A stretch of 64,000 nucleotides of DNA from contig BGZK01000186.1 in NCBI GenBank assembly GCA_005406025.1, positions 372,001 through 436,000 on the forward strand, given 5' to 3'. Origin of the DNA: Eumeta japonica (lineage: Eukaryota; Arthropoda; Insecta; Lepidoptera; Psychidae). A program made the position numbers and the translations under genes. Shown here one piece after another: positions 34,958 through 47,845 of the stretch (position 1 is its first letter; each line of letters begins with the position of its first letter). The notes under the pieces are model-generated. The model ran no database searches. It was given only the letters and a program-made list of their open reading frames with translations, and had not been told where the DNA came from.

Positions 34958-35185
34958 CTTCCCCGCGCCGCCCGGCGCGTTACAGCGGGTGGTCGTCGCC
35001 GCGGTGACGGCGCTGTCCGATACCGACGGCTTAACGCTCCCTCTAACGTACGGAACGAGGGATTCTATTTGACTCCATTTAAAAACTCATTCATCAATTC
35101 ATCCTCGGTCAGCAGTATTCGAGCCCAGTACTTTCTAGTTCGAAGGCGACGCTTTTAACGAGTGACCCACCTCCGCAAAGTTCTA
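34958..35185 (-). repeat. SINE-like repeat S, copy 3 (clearest tRNA-like end)
   Basis: A GC-rich block (CGCCGCCCGGCGCG, GTCGCCGCGGTGACGG) is followed by GTCCGATACCGACGGCTTAACGC, a spacer, AAAAACTCATTC and CTCGGTCAGCAGTATTCGAGCCC. Read on the minus strand, GGGCTCGAATAC resembles a B box, and GGTCACTCGTTAAAAGCG, about 35 bases before it, resembles an A-box arm. This supports a tRNA-derived SINE with its head at 35185. Confidence 0.72.
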
Positions 35186-35540
35186 GTGTAGCCCGACAAA
35201 GTTCGTGCAGATCCTATTGCGTTCATGAAAAAAATGAATTGTTTTTATTCTTCGACGACGTGTACCCGGGTAATAAATAAACGTATTCGCTTAAGGACTA
35301 TCGCAGTCACAATGGTAAAAGTGTCATCTTGAAACTAAACACGAGACGCTACAAAGGAAAAGGAATGGGACGGCATAGACAAAGAAGGTTTGTTCTCGAC
35401 GCGACCACAAAGACCACACCCACGGCTCGATCTGGCCTATTGTGCGTGCAAACTCGGAATCCCGCTAATTTCGCCATTCCATAAGCGCCAGGTAGCGACT
35501 GATAAAACGCCTTGTTATTCATTATCTATTCCATGCTTTT
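35186..35540. other. Non-coding DNA upstream of the CpG-rich patch
   Basis: No repeat is recognised. It is somewhat GC-richer than the window average. The 136-codon frame at 35390-35800 spans into the CpG patch; I do not treat it as coding because it shows no motif and runs through a simple GC tract. Confidence 0.45.
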
Positions 35541-36031
35541 TACCTGAAAAAAAATGGTCGAGCAGGGGCGAGGGGGCGGCGGGAAACGCGCGGGGCGGCG
35601 CCGCGCGGCAGTCCGCTGGCGACCGCGCGAGCGTGCGTGTCTGTTGTGTCGCGTCAATTATCCCGCTCGTACGACGAACGCCGTTCCAAATTCAAAATTT
35701 GGATCGATACCCCTGTAACGTCTTTTTGACATTTTTTTTCTTTAACGTACACCGAAAGTTGCCAGTGTCGTTGGCCCGCATTGCGATCGAGTGTCGATAG
35801 AAAAAGAAACATTTGGACAATTTTACATAAATAGTTGTCGTACTTTATTCAATAGATCTTATTGTAATTGTGCCGTAAGGTTCAGATAAGATAATTGACT
35901 AAGGACACTGTTATCCGTGCGTGTGTCTGAATGTGATTGATTGCCTCAATTAACTATTGGAGTGGAAAATATTTATTACAGTTATAGCCAGTGATTATTA
36001 TTAATAGCCGTTGGATTTTGTGCGCGGTCAG
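35541..36031 (+). promoter_or_regulatory. Candidate CpG-rich promoter and 5' untranslated exon of a host gene
   Basis: 35565-35680 is sharply GC/CpG-rich (GGGCGGCGGG, GGGGCGGCGCCGCGCGG, GACCGCGCGAGCGTGCG) in otherwise AT-rich DNA. The sequence then continues without repeats to CGCGGTCAG followed by GTAAGTA at 36032, a near-perfect 5' splice donor consensus. A GC-rich start, a few hundred bases of leader and a strong donor fit a first exon on the plus strand with a long intron to the right. This is inference: no transcript, TATA box or coding sequence is shown, and upstream ATGs are present. Confidence 0.35.
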
Positions 36032-36040
36032 GTAAGTACA
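36032..36040 (+). other. Consensus 5' splice donor (CAG/GTAAGT)
   Basis: CAG at 36029-36031 is followed by GTAAGTACA. This matches the U1 consensus at all core positions. A chance match is possible in 64 kb. Confidence 0.4.
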
Positions 36041-39000
36041 TTCCTTGTGTCCGGAGGTATTCTTGTGATTTGAACCATAGACATATTTATTAATCGGATT
36101 GAAACGTTTATCATATATAATATTTATTGGATTTGTCGATGTAAACAAAGAATATCTATAATAAGAGAAAAAATGTTGTAGATTAAATAGAATTACGAAA
36201 CACATTTTTTTAATAATCTGTATATAATACTTAAAACTATATTTTTGTTGTCTATTTTAAAAAGCAAATTAATGTAAGACTATTCTAAAATTAATGAAAA
36301 TAGTGATGTTTTAAAAGTAGAATGCTTAGTAAAGATTTACCTACCTGCTTATATAAAAAACGTATTCCACCAACATAATATACTAGTGTTTATTTTATTA
36401 TTATCATCAAAACATATACGAACATTTATTTAATTTTAAGTATTCATTTCTATACTTACAGTACCTACATTAATAAAAAAAAAATAATAATGTGCGGTTA
36501 CAGAAATTTAGCTTTAGGCCTAAAAAGCTTTTATTATGGTTGAGAGACAACGCGCGCCCCAGTGTCATTTAAAAATCTCAAAAGTCTTCCAATATCGTAA
36601 TAACATATCCCGAGAATTGCGATGTTTATTTCTATTTGACTATTATTTATTTTTTAAGAAAATGTTCATTACATAGTAAAGCCTTAATTATATTGACCGT
36701 TTTTGGTTGCATTAATAATTACTTATATATTTTTTGTTTCTGTAGGAATTACTTAATGAAATGAAATTTATTAACCTTCTGAACCATCCGAGATTAATTA
36801 TACATAGTTATAAATTCATAATTTGGTGATGTATCAGGCTATAAATAACCTCGCCTTTATCGAGCCACACAAGTGTAAGGAACACACACAAGTACGTGAC
36901 TGAAATGGATGTGCATGATATTTAGGACTCGTTCTAGAATTGCTTCTAGTCGTAGAAAATAGATGATGTTGTAATTGTCTTAAGGTTAAAATAGGAGCTT
37001 TACAAAAATTTTTTAAGCGTTCTGTAGGCCGGTATGCAGTTAGGTACACCACATCCAGTCTTTAAAACCAGTAAAGCTATATTATTATCTACCTACAATA
37101 GCGCGCAAATAAATCGGGCACCTTTATAGGTGTTTATTATTTTAGAGTCTTATATCGCAATTACACAGGATTTTTAAAATTTCAAATACACAGTAAAGGC
37201 ACCTGCCCATTTTTTTACTGGTAATACCGAGAATCGCACGTGCACCGAAAACAATAGTCTGAGTCGTAAATCAAGTTTTTACAACTAAGCACAAGCAAAT
37301 TACGTTATCTGTAGTGCTATTTTTGTTTCTGTACTTCAATTAGTTTTAAATCTTGACTCAATACATTTCTGAGTGGAAATTATTAGATAGCATTTATCGT
37401 ATCACCCCGAACTGAACACCGTCTAAACTCAAGCCGCTGGAATTGTCAGTATATTTGACATGGGTTTAAGTCAGTGACGTGGGAACGATCTCCGCAAAGA
37501 ATATATCAACGGTAGTCACTAAAGACCGTTAATCCAAGTGATTTGAATTTGAGAATTGTACTAGTGCACACTTCGGGCACAGAATGGTAATATACCTACA
37601 ATTAGCTAGTTGTGGGTAACTGGCGGACTCGAGGCTTTTGTATTGGATCATTGGCGATGTCCGCTTTTTAATTACATTATTTAAATCTCTCCGCCGGGAG
37701 CGTCTGACGCCGCAGCTGGCCAGACCGATATGGAGCAACGTCTATCAAAGACGAGATAGGTATAGGTATACCTATACAATGTGCAGTCTTTTCTATGCAA
37801 TCTAAATAAGGCATGATCTACGTCAAATCTGAGGAGTGAACGTGACTGGAAAGACAGTTCGCCGAAGACTTGACCAGCCAGTTTAATAAAAGTTGTCATC
37901 GAGTTTCGCGGTTACAATTTTCCAAGGAAAAAAAAATTATGACATTGAAAAAAATCTCACGCTTGTCCGCCGAGGACCAAAGTAGTTTTAATTTCAAAGT
38001 GGTGAATTATCAGAGCGCGTGCCTTACGGATGAGAGTCTGTGATGTTTTGAGCGGGTCTTTCGAGTGGAACAAAATTTTATCATATAGCATGTGACTATT
38101 TGGTCGATTATTTTCAAGCGTCCCTTATGTTAGATTTTTAGAGGATTTTATACGATCACAAGATAACGTTGAGGTGCCACTGCTCATAATCGGCTTCAAG
38201 AGATAAGTGTCGTGACCCGGTCCAAACCTAGACCTAAGTTCTATCGAAATTAAAATAACAATCAAGATTCTTAAATCGGTATCCAACACTAGTGCAGAAT
38301 TGCAAAAAAGCAAAAAGAATTAATTGAGAACTATGCATTAAAAAAAACTATTATCATTTTGCTAATAACCGTCAGCAATGTCTGTTGCGTAATAACAACA
38401 ATTGTAAAATAAAACTTAAAATGCAACGTAGGCCACGGCACCCGTGTACCGCATACGATAGATACAAAAACGGCTTTAGTTTTTCACATGCATGCCAGTG
38501 TGAAAATAAAACAGTTTTATGTTTTCATTATCATACAACTAGACTAATAATAAAAACATTTAGTACTTCCAGTATTATTTACATAGAGACGTATAAGCTT
38601 ATTACATTAATATTTACATACTTGGTGTACTAACGTTATTTACATTGCCTAAAAAAATTGTATAAAGTACATGGATTATAATATTCTATTTTTTAAAGAA
38701 ATAAAATAGCGTTTATTTGTTTGTAGGCCAATACCCACCTAACTATATATGTTTTAACGTTTACTCTCATGATCAAACGTTTTAGGTTATGTCCCACTTT
38801 TTTTTTTGACTGAAACAGATGCCAAAAATTAGCAAAAAGCCTGCACTAGAAACTCCTGACAATTCAAAAAATCCCTGGGCCCCTGACAAACAGAATTTAT
38901 CTACTATTTATTAATATGTCGGTTAGGGCCACTTTCACCATCTCCTTTTAAAGTCATTTTTAACTAAAAGTCACCTTTATAATAAATTTTGGGTTCCATG

Positions 39001-40436
39001 CCTTTTTAATTGGTTTTAGCCTAAACAATAGTTAAAAGAAGGACGTGTGCAACACAAAATTTGAAAAGTGTCTTTTTGTTAAATGTCAGTTTAGTACGTG
39101 ATGATCGAAGATGTTTTTAATATTATTTTATTACAATATCTATTATTTGCAACATCACTTAATGTTGGTAATTTTATACTAACTATATCATAATTGATTT
39201 AAATTATAAATATTTTTAACTCTGAGAGGTGATATTTGATAGGGGAAATCACAGTAATGTAATGTATTAGAATTGACTCTAAGGAACGAAATATCCTTCT
39301 CTAAAAATACACTTTTATATGACAACCATTATCTAACTTGAACTTAAGATATTTATATATTTTTAATTATAAATTCATACCTATTTATCAGAAGGGTAAG
39401 CAGAGACCACAGATCACATGGTAGGTCTTTGCCAGGATATCTCTCGCTTTATTGGTACATGTCCGTGCATCGTTTAATGCCCTCGTTGGTTTCGGGTACT
39501 TGAAATTTCGATTTTTTTGAAACTGCCTGTTTTTTGTTATATAAAATTTATGTCTAAACATTTCGTGCAAGATCGACTTACCTAGATCTAGGTACTAATC
39601 CACTGCGTCTACAGCCTATTTTTGCTACGGCTTGTGTGAGAAATTTCAGTTGAATTCGACATATTATTTTTGGATGTAAATATAATTTATACCCATTATG
39701 TACATATATCTTTAGATAGAATATCTTCACTATATAAATTTTCATTAAAACTTACATACAGAATAAAAAATATTTGTTTGCTCGATGTGATTGTATTTGA
39801 CGTACTTGTGTACTTTAATTTTCAATTATCATACGAGTCATGACTAGGTATGTACAATAAAAGTAACTTTATAAATTGTCGTTTAAATCCATCGACTTTT
39901 AAACCTTTTTTTTTATTATTCTTAAATAGATTACGAAAAAATATAAGACATGAAGTGGTAGGTTTGGTGGATAGGGGCTTCAGTAAGGTGAACACGAATT
40001 CGTAATAAATATCGTGGTCAAAGGTGAACACTCCTAAGAAACAGTTAAAATTTTATACACAGACATTTTTAATAAACGTCTTTTAGTTACAACATAGATA
40101 ATATAATTTTGTAAATACATTATTATTAAATAAAACAATATAAACAAAACTTGAATTTTCGTAAAAGCGGTGTAAATATCTCTTCAACAAATTGCAGAAG
40201 GAAACTTAAAAACTAATCTAAATATCTGGTTAAATTTTGCGACGAGGTTCATTCCTAAAATGTGAACTTGGACACTATTCGTTCACCTATCAACAGTCTT
40301 GTTTATTGACGACAATAATATTTGTTATTATATATAGTATAGTAAAAAACAGAAATAGTTAAATGTGTTAAAAAGTTACATGATCAATGCAATTAAATTG
40401 CAATGCAAATAAAAGTGATGCAACGAAAGCAATCAC
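36041..40436. other. Long non-coding stretch, possible intron
   Basis: No gene was recognised in 4.4 kb. Small items: a TATAGGTATACCTATA palindrome near 37758-37773, and a GGGCCACTTTCACCATC word near 38936 that resembles the end of an abundant lepidopteran MITE (usually GGGCCACTTGCACCA), with no clear partner end. The remaining ORFs (60-82 codons) lack motifs. Confidence 0.5.
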
Positions 40437-40950
40437 TGCCGAGGAAGATGGGGCTGACGCCGTGAGCTCGGCCTACGGAGCGGCCCCGCGCCAACGCGCG
40501 TTAGCGCGAGGGAAAGGGAAATGTGTGTCGTATAAAGTAAATAGGCACGTTTATGTCGTTTTGATCGAAAATTGTTGCCATCTTGTAAGTTGTATATAGT
40601 CATTATCTCATCGCTACAGACTTTGAGATTGGAGGCTTGTAAAAGTGCAAAAACAGCTTTTACCAGTGTAAGCTCACGCTACCCGACCCGGTCTAAACTG
40701 CTCGTAACACGTGGTAGTCTGAAAAGAGAAGATCTGAACGGCAGGCTGCACGGACACATCAAAACATCGCAGCCGAGCTCCGTCGCCGGCGGCGGCGCGA
40801 CCGGTCCTCCCGCTCGCGTCCACCGACGTAGGCCGTGTTCCCGTCGCCGTCAGCCGGCGGTAAAAGCTCGTGACGAACACCGCCCGGCGCCTCCGTGCCG
40901 GTCCACGCGTCTCCCCGTATCAGGCCTGCGGTGCACGATACCGTTCTAAG
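40437..40950. promoter_or_regulatory. CpG-rich patch, possible regulatory region or exon
   Basis: Two GC-rich blocks, 40437-40525 (GGAGCGGCCCCGCGCCAACG) and 40735-40945 (GTCGCCGGCGGCGGCGCGACC, GTCGCCGTCAGCCGGCGG), interrupt AT-rich DNA. Overlapping open frames exist on both strands (70, 125, 68 and 67 codons), as expected of GC-rich sequence without stops. The 125-codon plus frame is rich in R, P, S and A and carries no motif. It could be a promoter-linked CpG patch, an exon or an old repeat. Confidence 0.3.
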
Positions 40951-43900
40951 ACCGTTGTACACACGACTTCGCCTTGTTTCGATTCAGCCGTTTTTTTGCC
41001 ACAGTCTGTGGATTTCCTCCGTACTTAGACTATAATCTTTTAACCTATATTACAGAAACAATACAAATCTTATTCTTACACCATATTACATCATTATAAA
41101 AAAACAGTGTTTCTCACAAAATAGGTACAAATAGTTTGATTAATTCAAGTATGCTCCCAAGTAGTGTTAAAATATGTAAGCCGACTAGATTTAAACTTAA
41201 AAAGTTAAATCGAAGTTAAATCTAGCAGAACCCAAAAACGACTTTGTGTGTGTCTAATGAAAAAGCGTCTTTGACCTTAAAAACTAACAACATGCGATCG
41301 ACAACAAAGTTCATACCTCGTATGTAGTCTCTCTATATATATACCTCTACGTAGTCTGTAAATGCTTCAGCGATCGATAAAATATATGTTATAATTGAAT
41401 TTAATCATTGATTGAACATATATAATCGACTGAAAATATTTTTATAAAATAGCCATTCGCATCTACTGTTCTTTGTAGTACCTACAAGTTTTAAAAGGTG
41501 AATATTAATTAGAATCATAATTTTCAGGGGTCTAAACTTGTTTAAGTATTTTTAATTAATACATAAATTTGCACGTCAAATAAGGTATGTAAATTAAAAT
41601 TCTTCTATTAAAAAAAGATGTTTATAAGAAATAAGTAACTTTTAACTAACATAACTATCAGATATTTTATACCACTTTACGAACGCATTCACGTTTACAT
41701 AAGTCCTTATTGTTTTGGTAATGGTAAACTTCGTTTTAAAACTTTTATATAGTTTTTCTAAAACCCTCCTAAAATTCGTTACAATTTTGTTGATTTTTTT
41801 TTCATCTATTTAACACGGCAGAAAACAATTTTAGTTAAGTGGCAGCAGCTTGATGTGGAGTACTAGAAATATTTTCAAAGTAGGTAAAATTTAAGTAGCT
41901 TTTATATAATGTACTATTTTCAATATTTGAAATGTATATATAAAATAAACTTTCATTCGCTAGAAACATTAATTTCTAAGACGATATAATACCAAAAAGG
42001 TATCGCGCCCTTTCAAGATCACATAGGGTAGACCGAGTTCACAATCCGTATTTGTTACGATCCTCGTCTATCTCTGTTGCTTTAATTGACATCCATCAAT
42101 CGCTTCGCGCAAGCTCGTTGATTAAGGGTGATCAATATTTGGCCATTCTTTAATATATCACTGATCTGGTATACATAAGATTTCCTTGTTTGCGCCTGGC
42201 CTACTCTACCGTCAGATATAATCACTCAACATTTTTTTCTCTTACTCAAGGTTACCTGATCATCCAAATACGATCACCTATTTTCTAGAAAATTAGGCCT
42301 TTTTTAAAGCACTTCCTTCAAACTCCTTTATAACTTTCTTATCTTTCCAGAATCTTTAAAACACTCATCTTTACTGTTTCGATTTTATTTTAGTTGCTTC
42401 AGTCATTCCCAATTTTTACGTTATGAGTTAGGTTGATTCACATAAGCGCATGCGAACACAAACACATATATATATAATACGTTTGCATTACATATGAAGA
42501 TTCAGTTCAAACAAAACGGACCAATATTTATGATTTCGTCTTTCGAGAGCCGTTATTCCGTCAACATATTTTTGATCGACAAGAATGTTAACCAGTTTTA
42601 TATTTCCCTTAACTGAATAAAACTTACCGAAAAGTATCTTACACCTCGTATATAAGAAATTTTCCCAATGACCTTTCAAACTTGCTTTTACATTTTCCAG
42701 TTTCATTTTCAAAATGAATGTATCTCAATCTACAACGTACTTTTGGTACTGTTTCAGAACTAGACCTTTGCAATACCCAAGTGTGCATTTTCATTACATC
42801 GGTTGTCTGTGGTCCCGCGTAAGTTATTTAGGTGAGCACAATACTAAAGGTGTACATAATCACAATTAAGCTATATAACGAATGTGCCGTGTTGTCGTCG
42901 AATAGCCGTCACAAGGTCACACGGACGGACACTCGTAATCATCTCAATATCGGCTCTTCAAATTAATTAAGCGAGTTCGGTGCCAAAAAAAACATACATT
43001 CGTTCACGATTTATCGTGTATAATTTTTCGTAACATTACATTTGTTTATAAACTAAATCCGCATTAAAGTTGGCAACACACGGGATTACAAGCGATTATT
43101 ATTTTTTCGTCCGGCGACAATTTAAATCGGGCCAATTAAAATAGATTAACAACGGCGGACCAGTCTCGTTTTAGAGTTTCACAGACCGGGCGCTGTAGAT
43201 AAGTTATATATGTACAAAGATATATATGTTATTTTTTAATTATCATTATCGTTACGATTGTCGATGATTAGTTAAAGTTGATTGATGGCTGATGATTTAT
43301 TGCGATATCATTTGTATAGTGATTGAAAACGGAACGCACGTAGCTTGCACGTGTTCCGTTTTAAAAATATTATAATATTTATGGAGAATGTATATTTTAC
43401 TCGAATCTGTTGCTCATACAAAAAACATATAATAATAATCCTTTATTCGGTCCATATGGCACATTAATTTAATTTTCTTTTTCTGTTAACCACATTATTT
43501 ATTATATTATTCATAGTCACTATATATTGTATAATATATGAATAAAAAATTCCACTGAAGAATTTCATACATCTGGAAATACTATAAATGTTGCCAACGG
43601 ACCCTGTGATATCGAATTTAACAATCTAATCTAATTTGGGCTCAAATAGGAAAAACCGAAATGAATGAAAAAAAAAACTTTTTTTTGGTAAATAAGTACA
43701 TAACACAAAAATATTGTGTGCTGGTAAGAAACCCTCAGTGCGCGAGTTCCACTTTGCTGGCTTTCTTTAATATTATTCCAAAAAGATAAAAAAAATCTAT
43801 ACTTAGTAAAAGTTAAATGTAGAAAATTCTTCATTGCTTAATAATTTATTTATTCTAATGTTTTTTCTTATTGTTTCTTTTAAATAATACTTAGTATACT

Positions 43901-45334
43901 AAAACTTTTGTTAAAATTTAAGCAATATAATTTATTATTTTACTACAATTGAATAAATGCCCATCTCAAAGTATTTAACTGACTAATTATGCGTTAACAG
44001 AACTTGTACTAATTTTTTTTCTTTAAACTTTCCGAGGGTCGCGAAATTCATCATTTAGGGGGTGTAATTGTGACGTCACGAGAGGCGTGGCGGGGTGGGG
44101 ACTTGGCCACGCCCCCTCGGTTCGGGGCCTTTTGTACCATCAAGGGTATAATTATCGTAGCAGGGATGAACTGGTAAAGGAACGCGGTTTCTAAATGTCC
44201 AGTAATTGAAATATGAATTTGTAGAAATGTAAGTTTTTGATAATTTCGTTAGAACTTTGTTTCCTATTTTATCTTTACTTAATAGGAAATTAATATAGAA
44301 TATGATAAGGATTTTTTTTACAATGTAGGTTTTTTGAGTAAAATCAAAAGTTCTCATTTTATGTTCCATGAAATCTCTAAACTGCTTCTTTCAACCTGTG
44401 CATGTACATGGGTGTCTAATTTTATTGTGTGACATAGAAATAAAACAAAGAACTCTGGTATTGGAACATCCAACACACATTTCGTCCCTATTAATTTAAG
44501 GAATAGACCTAAAAGTAAATGACCAATAAACAATAAATCCTAACGTACTTAAACTCTTTTAAGGAGTTTAGTTGAATGTATTTTTGACAAAACGCCAAGA
44601 TCCACGATACACTAATCTACCGTGTCATTCATACGTCATCTCGATTTATTTACAGATGTATATATATATATATATACACCTCGCGACTGTGTTCAAGGGG
44701 GGCTAAGCAGAGATTGTGTACCTTGATATACATCAGTTTGTAACCTTTCTATGCCTCCTTATGAGGTCTTTTTTTCAGCAAGTCTCTTGTTTAAACCTCC
44801 TTTCAACTTTAGTGTAGTAAATAATTTGTGTTAGTCGCGTATTCACTACACACAATCGCGCCACTTTCCAATTCTTGTCAGAACTACTTCTTGCCGACCG
44901 CAAAATTATGCCATTACATTATCTCGCACCCAATATACCATTCAAAGTTAATCCTGTCACACTTTTTAATGAAGTCATTTCTATGCAATTAATCATCTTT
45001 TTGTTGTTCTGCCGTACTCGACATTCCTTTTATGAGTTACCGTGGGCACCAGCACTGCGGGGTGGATAGCCAAGAAATCCTTTTTTGACATCGTACGTAC
45101 CTTCTCTGCGCTCACCATCACACGATACCCAGAAGTATCCCGTTGATCTTATTTTCCCCATTTGTTCTGTTCTTAACGTGTTTCTAGCACCTTCCGTTTT
45201 GGTATATACACTGTGCATAACAAACACACTTGATCACCATCCTCATGGTTAATACGCATATAATAGTAGAGTTTTGAAATTAAATTTTCATTATTGGTGA
45301 AAGGTCGTCAAGATATGTAGTCAATATGGACGAG
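40951..45334. other. Long AT-rich non-coding stretch
   Basis: No gene was recognised. Small structures: a 10-bp inverted repeat (AAAACGGAAC/GTTCCGTTTT, 43326-43362) and a GC-rich spot at 44075-44125 with GGCGTGGC/GCCACGCC inverted words. The region 44690-45250 is slightly GC-richer and may contain an unidentified repeat upstream of LINE copy C. Confidence 0.5.
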
Positions 45335-46500
45335 CCACAAGATTCCTAGTGTACACAAATGATCTTCCACACCTTGTTGAGAATGGTCATGATATTGTAT
45401 TGTTTGCTGATGATACCTCTTTACTCTTTAAGATTGATAGGCATCAACCAGCTTTTGACGAAGTAAACAGTACCATCTCTGAAATCGTTGAGTGGTTTAG
45501 TATTAATAATCTTCTGCTCAATGAAAGGAAAACAAAACTTGTAAAATTATCTCTGTATAATTCTAAATGAACAAAAATGTAATGGTCAAGAACGAGGTAC
45601 CGGATATTGTTGACACAATCCTATTTCTTGGTCTCACTTTAGATCCTAAGTTATGTTGGAAGTCTCATATTATGAGGTTAACGAAAAGACTTGGTTCTGC
45701 AGCATATGCAGTCAAAAGGATTCGGCGAGTCACAAACGAAAGTACCGCGATACTGATTTATTTCACTTTTTTTCATAGTCTTATGACCTACGGAATTTTG
45801 TTATGGGATCACGCAGCCGATATTAACACAATTTTCATGCCGCAAAAGCGAGGTATTCGTACTCTTTATGATTTGAAACCGATAGCATTGGTTTCATTAG
45901 TTTCTTAGAGAAAAATTGTAGGAAACTAATATTTTAACTTTAACACACAATACATATACGAAAACCTGGTATATCTATGTTAAAAGACATATAGAATCGT
46001 TTCAAAAAAGGAGCAACATCCATGACATTAAACACTAGACATAAGAACGATTTTGCTGCTCATAAAACCCGTCTAAGTAAAGTTAATAAATCAATTTAGG
46101 GGCTGTGTATGCGCTTTTATAATAAGATCCCAGCAGAAATTCAAAATTTGTCATTTGTTGAGTTTAAACGTTTCGTTAAATGAAAGTTATATGACAAGGG
46201 CTATCATACGTGTCTGAATATCTTAATGAAAAAAACCCCTGAGATTGAACCGCTCAGCTATTAGGTTACTTCATATTATTACTAAGTGTTGTACTAAATT
46301 ATTAATTATTCAATATGTTGTATCGATGAATACAAAAGAGCAAACCTTGAGTTTCTTGTCCATTCTTTCCAGGGTGAATCAGCATTTGGAATGGGTGGTC
46401 ATGTTAATGTCGAAAACAAATGTTTATTGCATTTCAACTGTGACTTCTATTACCTACGAAATAAGACTATTTTTGACTTAATTTGATTTGATTTGAAAAG
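45335..46500 (+). mobile_element. Non-LTR retrotransposon fragment, family L copy C
   Basis: A plus-strand, strongly 5'-truncated LINE that begins just before the catalytic box (F-L-V-Y-T-N-D-L-P-H-L). It continues through thumb and C-terminus to a 3' end with TTTGA/TTTGATTTGATTTGAA repeats at about 46479-46497. It is the reverse orientation of copies A, B and D. Residue wording is closest to copy A, so A and C form one subfamily. Confidence 0.88.
45336..46240 (+). pseudogene. LINE reverse transcriptase fragment (copy C), FADD intact
   Basis: Frame 45349-45570 has L-F-A-D-D-T-S-L-L-F-K-I-D-R-H-Q-P-A-F-D-E-V-N-S and E-W-F-S-I-N-N-L-L-L-N-E, ending in a stop. Frame 45567-45908 continues with F-L-G-L-T-L-D-P-K-L-C-W, A-A-Y-A-V-K-R-I-R and F-H-S-L-M-T-Y-G-I-L-L-W-D-H. 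Later parts are broken by stops, but a C-terminal end (F-R-G-C-V-C-A-F, then P-A-E-I-Q-N-L-like) is readable near 46095-46160. Confidence 0.87.
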
Positions 46501-46544
46501 CAACGATCTTCAATTTTAAAATGTAATGTCATGTCTGGCGGTTA

Positions 46545-46785
46545 AGTGGCGATAGCTGAGTGATTAATAGGGTTGGCCCAACACAGAAGGTACTGCGCTC
46601 GATTCTGCATGACCACAGTCAAATTTACCATTATCATTATCGTACACGCTTTACCTTCGTACTTCATCTCATAGGTGATGACAGTCGTTAGTAGTACCCA
46701 ACCCGTACCGGGCCGGTGTGGAGGGCTTAAGTCCAAGCTCCTCAATCTAAAACATGAGGTCGAGAGAGGGTATGTCTCAAAAGTG
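46545..46785 (+). repeat. tRNA-derived SINE, second family
   Basis: An A-box-like TAGCTGAGTGATTAA at 46553-46567 and a B-box-like GCTCGATTC at 46597-46605 have tRNA-like spacing. The unrelated body ends with GGGCCGGTGTGGAGGGCTTAAG and a CATGAGGTCGAGAG-like block. It lies directly downstream of LINE copy C. The match to a Pol III head is good but degenerate, so this is an old insertion rather than a tRNA gene. Confidence 0.7.
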
Positions 46786-47517
46786 GGGCAACTATGAAAA
46801 CCTCATATAAAATATATTGTAAGATACTGAGTACCGACTTTATATTTTAAACCGGTGGCCTGCTATGTCTGTACCCACATTCCCATTAGTCACACACGTC
46901 TACACGGGCGCAGTAAATCATGTGCAGTCTCAATCCGAATGCATTCCCAATGTCCGTGGAGATCCCACCCTAAAAAATCAGTAGTTAACTAAAAACAAAT
47001 TTGAAAAAATTAAATTAAGTGAGTTGACTTACTTTATGCCCTTTTTATATCAATATAAAACGTACACGTTATGAAAGTTTCTAGTTGTTACAAATGAATA
47101 ACAAAAAAAAAATGCAAACAAATAAACACAGATGTCGTTGTTGAATTGAAGATGTTGAAGAAGATATTTACAATGTGTTGAATTGATAGATAAATTTATG
47201 GAACGTGAGCTATAAGAATGTGATAATTTGTGGAAAGATATAATTTTTTAATATTTAACGATACCCATTTATTTAAAATTATCAAGCTTTGTAATAGAGC
47301 CGTTTTGGTTTGGTGTGTTTAGTGAAACCTATTTTGCGTTTTCTGAGAAGTATATAATTTATAAATGAAACTATTTTTGTCTTGGAACAGGATTTCATGT
47401 AACATAGCTAAATCAGACCAATTCAAAGAATTTTCATAATTTATTCGATGCCTACCTAATACATTCTCACGCACTGTCGCATCTAGTACTTACCCGTCCT
47501 CTGCCGATACTCCCCCG
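46786..47517. other. AT-rich non-coding DNA
   Basis: No gene or recognised repeat. Confidence 0.5.
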
Positions 47518-47845
47518 CGATGCTCGTGCGCGGCGCGTAGGCGCTCGGTCGTTAGCGCCCGCGCCGGCCCAGTGCAGTTCGCGAGCCTTCGGGGGCCGTC
47601 GGGAGCCGTTCGGGCCGATGCGGTGGCGACGTCTTCACGTATAACTTATCTAACGTCTTGACTTCGTCCAGGGGCGATGGCTTAACGTGCTTCCGAGGCA
47701 AAGAGCGACTATTTTTTTTTATATTTGATTTAGTTTAGAAATTTATAGATACTAAACATATACATGAACCGAGTGGAGTTATATTCAGATGCCGAAACTC
47801 GTACCTTCCCGACTACTGAGCCCTACCGCGATCGCTAATTGGGCT
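47518..47845 (-). repeat. SINE-like repeat S, copy 4
   Basis: A GC-rich block (GCGCGGCGCGTAGGCG, GGGGGCCGTCGGGAGCCG), TGGCGACGTCTTCACGT, GGGGCGATGGCTTAACGTGC and TTCCGAGGCA follow the family order. A separate block near 47775-47830 (ACCGAGTGGAG, CGAAACTCGTACCTTCCCGAC) may be the tRNA-like head, read on the minus strand, displaced by an AT-rich spacer. Confidence 0.6.

Noticed and set aside
35390..35800. 136-codon plus-strand open frame
   Set aside because: It runs through a GC-rich tract with no motif or codon-use support. The region is better explained as a possible promoter or leader.
38932..39060. MITE with GGGCCACTT-type ends
   Set aside because: Only one end-like word is visible; no inverted partner or target duplication was found.
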